DNA from: Casp-actino8 sp965659595
Lineage (GTDB): Bacteria; Actinomycetota; Acidimicrobiia; Acidimicrobiales; Ilumatobacteraceae
DNA length: 64,000 nucleotides
Direction of reading: 5' to 3'
NCBI GenBank assembly: GCA_965659595.1
Contig: CBFHWN010000004.1
Coordinates: 9,184 to 73,183, forward strand
Shown: in pieces, positions 58,189 through 64,000 of the stretch
Position numbering within the stretch: position 1 is the stretch's first letter
Layout of the letters: the number at the start of each line of letters is the position of its first letter
The notes under the pieces: model-generated
What the model was told of the DNA's origin: nothing
Database searches by the model: none
Seen by the model: only the letters and a program-made list of their open reading frames with translations
Program-made: the position numbers and the translations under genes

Positions 58189-59901
58189 TCAGTCGAGGAG
58201 TTGGCTGCGTCCGGTGGCCACGAAGGCTTTTCGTAGACGGCTGGCGTCGTCACGGGTGAACGGCGAATAGTCGAGCGATTTGCCGGATCGGAACCAGATT
58301 CGCGCGTCGTCACGCGTCTCGATCGAGTGCCAACGTCGAGCCACCAGTTCGCGCTTCACCACCTTGTTGGTCTGCGTCAGGGGAAGTTCGTCCACCACTT
58401 CCACGTAGGTGGGAGCCCACTTCGAACCCAGATCGTCTTGGCCCGACAGGAACCTCGCGAACTCGTCGACATCGAAGGCGACTCCAGGTCGGAGTTGCAG
58501 AGCCACCATCGCCCGGTCTCCCGCATCGACGTCGGGGACTCCGTAAACAGCGGCGAGGAGGACGTGAGGGTGGCGCATCACGATCCGTTCAATCGGTGCG
58601 GCGGCGAAGTTCTCACCATCGACTCGCAACCAGTCGGAGGTTCGACCGGCAAAGTAGAAGAAACCGTTCTCGTCGCGATACGCAAGGTCGCCCGTCCAAT
58701 AGGCACCGTTACGAAGTCGTTCCCGGTTCGCTTCATCGTTGTTCCAGTAGCCCTCGAAAGTCCCGCCACCGGTGTTCACGATCTCGCCGGTCGCTTCCTC
58801 ACCGTTGACGAGACGACCCGATTCATCGAAACGCGCTCGCGGGCACTCGTCGCCCGTCTCGGGATCGAGCACCTTGATCGAGTCCTGACCGGCCACGCCG
58901 AGTGAGCCCGAAGGCATGCCGGGCACTCGCACGATCGAGGCACCGGTCTCGGTCTGGCCGTACCCGTCGGTGAGAACACATCCGAATCGTGCGGCAAAGC
59001 GCGCGATGTCGACCTCGGATCCCTCGTTGCCAAACCCACGTCGCAATGGATTGTCGGCGTCGTCAGGGAGCTCGGGAGTGGCGAGGATGTACGTGAGTGG
59101 CTTACCCACGTAGTTGAAGTAGGTTGCCCCGTACTGTCGGACGTCGGATAGAAACTCGGATGCCGAGAACTTCCGCCGCAGAGCCACGGCCGCGCCACAT
59201 GCCACCGACGGAGCCCAGGCCGTGAAGAGCGCGTTCGAATGGAAGAGCGGCATCGAAATGTAGGTCGTGTCGTCGGCGGTGAGCTGAGTGACTCTCAGCA
59301 TCGACTCGGTCACGTGGAGGAGACGACCATGTGTGGTGATGACGGCCTTCGGCGCTCCACTCGTCCCCGAGGTGAACACCAAAAGGAGGTTGTCGGTCGG
59401 GACGACCGGACAGTCGTCGGCCGTGGGAAGGACCGCGTCGGCGAAAGGCTCGAGAGTCTTCGAGTGCTCCGGGGCGTCGACCACCAGAACACCTTGTCCA
59501 CCGACCGTTCCGGCGGCACCGAGATCGAGCCCATCCAGAAGTTCGACTTGTGAGGGTTCAGTGATCACGACCTGGCAGTCGGTGAACGTGATGTCACGTT
59601 CGAGTTCGGCACCTCGGCGCGTGGGGTTGATACCGACGATGGCGGCACCGGTGACCGCGGCTGCACCCAGCCACATCGTGAACTCTGGTGTGTTGTCGAG
59701 CAAGATCCCGATGTGCGGTGGAGTTCCGTCGGGCCGGCTCGCCATGACCGACCGCCACCACGCAGCCCGCATGGCGACCTCGCCACACCATTCGCGGTAG
59801 GTCCAGGTGCGGTCGTCGAACTTCACGGCGATCGAATCGTCATCGGCGCGGCTTCGCACGAGATCGGCGAACGTCACTGGGTCGACACCCACCGATGTCA
59901 T
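58189..59901 (-). CDS. Acyl-CoA ligase, FadD17-like
   Basis: A 570-residue paralogue of 54141-55802: VGINPTRRGAELERDITFTDCQVVI, LVFTSGTSGAPKAVITTHG, YWTGDLAYRDENGFFYFAGRTSDWLR and C-terminal Lys in TQTNKVVKREL. Expected to activate a bulky carboxylic acid. Its ATG overlaps the stop of the FadH-like gene (ATGA), which itself overlaps the transporter gene, so uptake, redox and CoA activation are in one operon. Confidence 0.85.
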   Translation of the reverse strand: MTSVGVDPVTFADLVRSRADDDSIAVKFDDRTWTYREWCGEVAMRAAWWRSVMASRPDGTPPHIGILLDNTPEFTMWLGAAAVTGAAIVGINPTRRGAELERDITFTDCQVVITEPSQVELLDGLDLGAAGTVGGQGVLVVDAPEHSKTLEPFADAVLPTADDCPVVPTDNLLLVFTSGTSGAPKAVITTHGRLLHVTESMLRVTQLTADDTTYISMPLFHSNALFTAWAPSVACGAAVALRRKFSASEFLSDVRQYGATYFNYVGKPLTYILATPELPDDADNPLRRGFGNEGSEVDIARFAARFGCVLTDGYGQTETGASIVRVPGMPSGSLGVAGQDSIKVLDPETGDECPRARFDESGRLVNGEEATGEIVNTGGGTFEGYWNNDEANRERLRNGAYWTGDLAYRDENGFFYFAGRTSDWLRVDGENFAAAPIERIVMRHPHVLLAAVYGVPDVDAGDRAMVALQLRPGVAFDVDEFARFLSGQDDLGSKWAPTYVEVVDELPLTQTNKVVKRELVARRWHSIETRDDARIWFRSGKSLDYSPFTRDDASRLRKAFVATGRSQLLD

Positions 59902-62015
59902 TGAATCTCACGCGCCACGGCGTGGGCCGTGTGCATGGCTCCTTCGATGTAGCCGACATCGGCCGCGTCGCCGGCGATCCGCACCTCGAAGCCACCGACC
60001 CGAAGTTCGTCGGCCACCCGTCCGTCTGCTGACACGTACGATGCCACCACCACGTCGTCGGCCCGAACTTCGAATTCGTCGTCGCCCACGCGGTAGCGAA
60101 CCGCTGTCTCGGTGATCGAGACCGGGGTGGCGTTACGCACGAGAGCGACTCCGTGGCGTGTCGCCTTGCCCACCGCCGTCCAACGACGCGGCATGGCCAT
60201 CGGGAGACCCAGGTTCGGCCCTTCTTCGAGCACGGTGACCTTCCGGCCTCGCTCGGCCAAGAACTCGGCCAACTCGAGACCGACGAGTCCGCCACCCAGA
60301 ACGACCACGTTCTTGCCGATCGGCATCCACCGCTTCGACAGGGTTCGAATTCGAGCCGGAGATCCGAGTAGGCCGAGACGGCGTCCGGCACCCACCACGA
60401 TCCGAGAGGTGAGACCGAGATCGGCTCCTCCGTCTTCTCCGGCGATCAGGGCACGTAATTGGTCGCCGGTTCTTACATGTGGCAGGTCGGCACCGGGAAT
60501 CGCCGGCCGGCCTCGCTTCGCTCCCGTGGCCACCACCACGACATCAGGTCGGACTGCGCCGATCGTCGTCGCATCGGCAGCTGTGTTCAATCGAACCTCG
60601 ACACCGAGTCGTTCGATCTCGTGAGTGAGCCAACGAACCAATTGCTCGTTGGCCGGCGTGGTGAGCTGTGAGAACCAGACGGTTCCGCCGAGTCGATCAC
60701 CTTTTTCGAGAAGTGTGACACTTGCGCCTCGCTCGGCGGCCACTCGCGCCGCTTCCATACCGGCCGGACCTCCGCCGACCACGACCACACGACGTGGTAA
60801 CTGGAGAGGTGGAACGACGGCGAGCGATTCGTTGCCGAGGGCCGGGTTGACCGCGCACTTCGGTGTGCCGTCGAAGAAGTTCTGTTCGACGCACACATAG
60901 CAGTTGATGCAGGGACGTACTGATGCACGGCGTCCCGCCTTCAACTTGTTCACGAGATCGGGATCGGCCAGCAACTGGCGTCCCATGGAGACGAAGTCGC
61001 AATCGCCGGCGGCGATCATCTCGTCGGCAACCTCAGGAAGCACGCGGCCCACGGCGATCACCGGGATCGTGACGTACTTCTTCACCGTGCGAGCGAATTC
61101 CCGATACTGACCCACCTGCGACGGCAACGGGCCTTCGGTGAAGTCGCGGAACGGATTGTGGGCGTTGGCCGACACGTGAATCGCATCGGCGCCCGCCTCT
61201 TCGATGAGAGCGGCGCCGCGAGCCGTCTCGTCGGGCGTGAGCCCGTTCTCGAGGCCGTACTCGAACGAGTTGAGACGAACGATCACCGGGAAGTCGGGGC
61301 CGACTTCGGCCTTGACGGCCCGAACGACCTCACACGCCAACCGTGCCCGATTCTCGAGGGATCCGCCCCATCGATCGGTGCGCTTGTTGTAACCGGCCGA
61401 CAAGAACGTCGAGATCAGGTAGCCGTGCGCGCCGTGAATCTCGACGGCGTCGACTCCGGCCTCCTTGATGCGCCGAGCCGCTTGGGCGAACTGATCGACC
61501 ACCCAGGCCAGATCGTCCTCGTCCGCCACCTTGCAGGTGGCCTTCTTGCCGCCGGACGCAGTGCCGAGGGCCATCAACTCGCTCATCGGGTTGTCTTGCA
61601 GAGCCGACATGTCGAGCGAACCCTCGGGCAGCGACGGCACCAACTGCGGTCGATCGTCGGCGGTGTCGACACTCGCCGTCTTGCCGTGATGGCACATCTG
61701 CATGCACAACTTGCCGCCTGCTTCATGGACCGCGTCGGCAAGTCGGCGCATTCCCGGGATGTAGTCGTCGCTCGAAAACGCCGGCTGATGCCGCGACGTT
61801 GCGCCAACCGGCCAGGCGACTGCACCCGTGCCGGTGATCACCATGGCGGTTCCGCCAGCAGCTCGAGCACGGTAGTGAGCGATCTCACCGTCGGAGATGT
61901 GGCCCTCTTCGCAGAGGTTCATGTCCATCGCCGGCAGAAAGACGCGGTTGTCGAGCTGGAGTCCGGCGATACGACCGGGTGACAGAACGTGCGAGAACGT
62001 AGAAGCCACCGACAT
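59898..62015 (-). CDS. FadH/BaiCD-like iron-sulfur flavoenzyme (enoyl-CoA/enone reductase)
   Basis: A 705-residue old-yellow-enzyme-type protein. The N-terminal FMN TIM barrel spans about 1-370 (RVFLPAMDMNLCEEGHISD; EIHGAHGYLISTFLSAGYNKRTDRWGGS). The 4Fe-4S cysteines are in CINCYVCVEQNFF and CAVNPALG. Two Rossmann parts follow: VVVVGGGPAGMEAARVAA near residue 400 and VVVLGGGLVGLELAEFLA near residue 565. Relatives reduce 2,4-dienoyl-CoAs (FadH) or act on 3-oxo-steroid CoA esters (BaiCD/BaiH). Either could fit here. Its ATG shares a base with the transporter stop (TGATG). Confidence 0.85.
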   Translation of the reverse strand: MSVASTFSHVLSPGRIAGLQLDNRVFLPAMDMNLCEEGHISDGEIAHYRARAAGGTAMVITGTGAVAWPVGATSRHQPAFSSDDYIPGMRRLADAVHEAGGKLCMQMCHHGKTASVDTADDRPQLVPSLPEGSLDMSALQDNPMSELMALGTASGGKKATCKVADEDDLAWVVDQFAQAARRIKEAGVDAVEIHGAHGYLISTFLSAGYNKRTDRWGGSLENRARLACEVVRAVKAEVGPDFPVIVRLNSFEYGLENGLTPDETARGAALIEEAGADAIHVSANAHNPFRDFTEGPLPSQVGQYREFARTVKKYVTIPVIAVGRVLPEVADEMIAAGDCDFVSMGRQLLADPDLVNKLKAGRRASVRPCINCYVCVEQNFFDGTPKCAVNPALGNESLAVVPPLQLPRRVVVVGGGPAGMEAARVAAERGASVTLLEKGDRLGGTVWFSQLTTPANEQLVRWLTHEIERLGVEVRLNTAADATTIGAVRPDVVVVATGAKRGRPAIPGADLPHVRTGDQLRALIAGEDGGADLGLTSRIVVGAGRRLGLLGSPARIRTLSKRWMPIGKNVVVLGGGLVGLELAEFLAERGRKVTVLEEGPNLGLPMAMPRRWTAVGKATRHGVALVRNATPVSITETAVRYRVGDDEFEVRADDVVVASYVSADGRVADELRVGGFEVRIAGDAADVGYIEGAMHTAHAVAREIQ

Positions 62016-64000
62016 CACTCCCCTGTGTTGCTGCGCTGGATCGCCCGTTCGTCGGTCCCGAGGTAACTCGCGATCACGGCCGGATTCGTACGAACCTCGG
62101 CCGGCGTTCCTTCGGCAATCACCTGTCCGGCTTCGAGGCAATAGATGCGGTCGCTGATCGACATGACCATCGGCATGTCATGTTCGATGATGAGAATGGC
62201 CGCACCCAGTTCGTCCTTGATGGTGCGAATGAGTGGCGCGAAGGCTTCGGTCTCCTTCTGCGCCACACCGGCTGTCGGCTCGTCGAGGAGCAAGAGACGG
62301 GAATCGAGAGCGATGAGCGCTCCGAGTTCGACGATGCGACGCGTACCCGTGGAGAGCTCGCTCATCAGCGAGTCGGCGTAGCGACCGAGACCGAGGTAGC
62401 TGATCACTTCGTCGGCTTCCCGTCGTTTGCGCGCCTCGCTCGACGGCGACGGAGGAAGGGCGAGCAGCGACGGCACGAGCAGCGACCGCTGACGGGCCTC
62501 GAGAGCGACCATGATCGTCTCGCGCACGGTGAGAGACGCGAAAAGCCGGGCGTTCTGGAACGCACGGCCCTGGCCGAGCCGCGACCGGCGATGGGCCGAC
62601 ATCGACGATACGTCCTGACCGAAGAGCTCGACTGCACCGGTGGAGGGAACGAGTCCAGACACCGCATTGACGATGGTGGTCTTGCCGGCACCGTTGGTTC
62701 CGATGAGTCCGACCACTTCACCCGGACGAACCTCGAGCGACACGTCGGTGACGATGGATCGCCCGCCCAGATTGACCGAGAGCCCACGCGTGACGAGCGG
62801 TGGTTCGGACGTGACTGCTACCGAGTGCGACGACAGCGACGTCACCGCTACTCCCTCGGCGCGAACCGAAGGCTTCCAGTTGCTTCGGCGGGCGATGTAG
62901 TTCAGAAGGTTGTCGCGAGCCGAGTGGATGATCGACACCAAACCGCTCGGGAAATAGAGAAGCACCACCAGCATGCCGATTCCACTCGCAAACAGTTCGA
63001 CCTGCTGAGTGCCGTCGAAGATCAGCGGAAGAGCAACGATGAGAATCGTCCCGAGCACAGCGCCCGTGATCGAACCGATACCGCCGATCACGGCGATGGC
63101 TACGACCCGAAGCGACTCGTCGAAATCGAAGAGAAGGCCATCGATCTTGAATTGGCCGTTGCGTGCCACCAATGGGAGTAGTCCGCCAGCGAGGGCGGCG
63201 AGACCACCGGACACTCCGAAAGCCAGCAACTTCGCCCGATAGGGGGCAACGGTGTAGGCCGCCGCCGAATTCTCGTTGTCGCGAGTGGCGATGATCGAAC
63301 GGCCGATTCCCGTTCGACGCAATCGCCACACGAGGACGACGGCGACTCCGGCCATCAAAAGGCTGAACCAGTAGACAGCGTCGAAGTCGTTACCTTTCAC
63401 CTCCCAGAACAGAAGGCGAAAACCCTCGGAGCGGTTCACCTTCAACTGCGCGGTTCCCCCGCCACCGGGTGCGAATTTCTCGGCCAGGATGAACCACGAC
63501 CTCATGGCCAGACCGAATCCGAGCGTGACGACAGCCAGATAGAGGCCCTTCACTCGAAGGGCCGGGATACCGATCACGACAGCGACCGCAACACCCCAGG
63601 CCACGCCGATGGCCAGTGCGACGAGATACGGAAGTTCCTGTGCGTAATAGATCGTGAGGTAGGCGCCGATGGCCACGAAGCCGAATTGACCGAGCGACAG
63701 CTGCCCTCCCCATCCGGTGAGGACGGTGACCGACAACGCCACGATGAGATACACCGGAATCACCGAGAACTTGAGCAGGTCACTGGCTTTGTCGACCTGA
63801 CTCGGCACCAACAGGGCGGCACCGACGATCAACAGGGCCCCCGTGACCGACAGGATTCGGTACAGCGGATGACGGGTCAGCTCTTGACGGGCCGCCCTCG
63901 TCTTGGTGGCAAGTTGCCAGGCCTCCTCCCCCGTGATCTGGCGACGTCCGAGGGTGAACAGGACCAGCAGCAGAATCAAGAAAAGAATTGCGACATTCGA
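62015..64000 (-). CDS. Fused branched-chain-type ABC transporter permease-ATPase (LivM-LivG), partial
   Basis: At least 661 residues, open at the right edge. The permease part has about nine membrane segments, including the LivM mark GWGGQLSLGQFGFVAIGAYLT. The ATPase part begins near residue 400: GTNGAGKTT (Walker A), LGQGRAFQNARLF (Q-loop), STGTRRIVELGALIALDSRLLLLDEPTAG (degenerate signature STGTRR for LSGGQ-like, then Walker B) and IIEHDM (H-switch). A TTG at 63979 is not needed as a start because the frame stays open to 64000 and encodes a hydrophobic, LivH-like end, so the gene may be a LivH-M-G fusion. Substrate unknown; co-expression with FadH and FadD suggests a carboxylic acid. Confidence 0.8.
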   Translation of the reverse strand, partial: SNVAILFLILLLVLFTLGRRQITGEEAWQLATKTRAARQELTRHPLYRILSVTGALLIVGAALLVPSQVDKASDLLKFSVIPVYLIVALSVTVLTGWGGQLSLGQFGFVAIGAYLTIYYAQELPYLVALAIGVAWGVAVAVVIGIPALRVKGLYLAVVTLGFGLAMRSWFILAEKFAPGGGGTAQLKVNRSEGFRLLFWEVKGNDFDAVYWFSLLMAGVAVVLVWRLRRTGIGRSIIATRDNENSAAAYTVAPYRAKLLAFGVSGGLAALAGGLLPLVARNGQFKIDGLLFDFDESLRVVAIAVIGGIGSITGAVLGTILIVALPLIFDGTQQVELFASGIGMLVVLLYFPSGLVSIIHSARDNLLNYIARRSNWKPSVRAEGVAVTSLSSHSVAVTSEPPLVTRGLSVNLGGRSIVTDVSLEVRPGEVVGLIGTNGAGKTTIVNAVSGLVPSTGAVELFGQDVSSMSAHRRSRLGQGRAFQNARLFASLTVRETIMVALEARQRSLLVPSLLALPPSPSSEARKRREADEVISYLGLGRYADSLMSELSTGTRRIVELGALIALDSRLLLLDEPTAGVAQKETEAFAPLIRTIKDELGAAILIIEHDMPMVMSISDRIYCLEAGQVIAEGTPAEVRTNPAVIASYLGTDERAIQRSNTGE

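Noticed and set aside
1..64000. CRISPR arrays, insertion sequences, prophage or integrase genes, tRNA or rRNA
   Set aside because: I saw no regularly spaced repeats, transposase or integrase motifs, terminal inverted repeats, or tRNA/rRNA signatures. Short tRNAs could still be missed by eye.

Overview
The window is GC-rich, gene-dense DNA that looks actinobacterial. A mycothiol S-conjugate amidase, several luciferase-like (probably F420-linked) oxidoreductases, LexA boxes of the TCGAAC-N4-GTTCGA type with ImuA'/ImuB/DnaE2, DUF3039, DUF4031 and steroid/acyl-CoA catabolism genes with mycobacterial relatives all point that way. The abundance of acyl-CoA dehydrogenases, thiolases, SDRs and metal-dependent amidohydrolases, together with the lack of mycolate genes here, suggests an Acidimicrobiia-like organism (inference). 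A run of 10 N at 19374-19383 marks an assembly gap. I found no rRNA, tRNA, CRISPR array or insertion sequence, and no gene-free stretch over about 150 bases.

Layout. 1-15.5 kb: the end of a probable argG, then a lipid-catabolism block (Ltp2-like thiolase with its DUF35 partner, a paired acyl-CoA dehydrogenase, an amidohydrolase, and an alcohol dehydrogenase / acyl-CoA ligase / SDR / SDR / TetR operon), interrupted by an OafA acyltransferase, a lipoprotein SurE and a TauE exporter. 15.5-30.8 kb: mixed housekeeping genes (S9 peptidase, NudC, thiolase, nuclease, Mca, a GGDEF-EAL protein, rhomboid, small zinc-ribbon proteins, Nudix, LysE). 30.8-39.6 kb: an SOS mutagenesis block (dnaE2, imuB, imuA', each LexA-controlled) ending beside a helix-turn-helix/B12-binding regulator with the CarH-type W-x9-EH photoreceptor motif. 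39.7-45.5 kb: a Nfu-like protein, an acyl-CoA dehydrogenase, an MMPL transporter behind two CsoR-family-like sites, rnhB and selD. 45.6-51.1 kb: a four-gene operon (DUF4157 protein, chaperone-like protein, AAA+ ATPase, MOSC-fusion protein) resembling the accessory part of an extracellular contractile injection system, but without structural genes. 51-64 kb: a second lipid-catabolism block (SDRs, amidohydrolase, two FadD17-like ligases, HsdA-like SDR, quinone reductase-like MDR, FadH-like iron-sulfur flavoenzyme) and a fused LivM-LivG transporter running off the right edge.

How it fits together. Four promoters of the two lipid blocks (near 4296, 9144, 10413 and 52003) carry the same dyad, TCTGAC-N5-GTCAGA with small variations. 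In at least two of them the right arm sits where the -35 element should be, 17 nt from a TAG[AG]GT -10 box. The only TetR-family gene in the window (14875-15507) is the last gene of one of these operons, so a local TetR regulon for an acyl-CoA/steroid-type pathway is the simplest model.

Many genes begin only 6-8 nt after a TAnnnT hexamer with no Shine-Dalgarno sequence, which implies widespread leaderless transcription. I used that pattern to choose several start codons.
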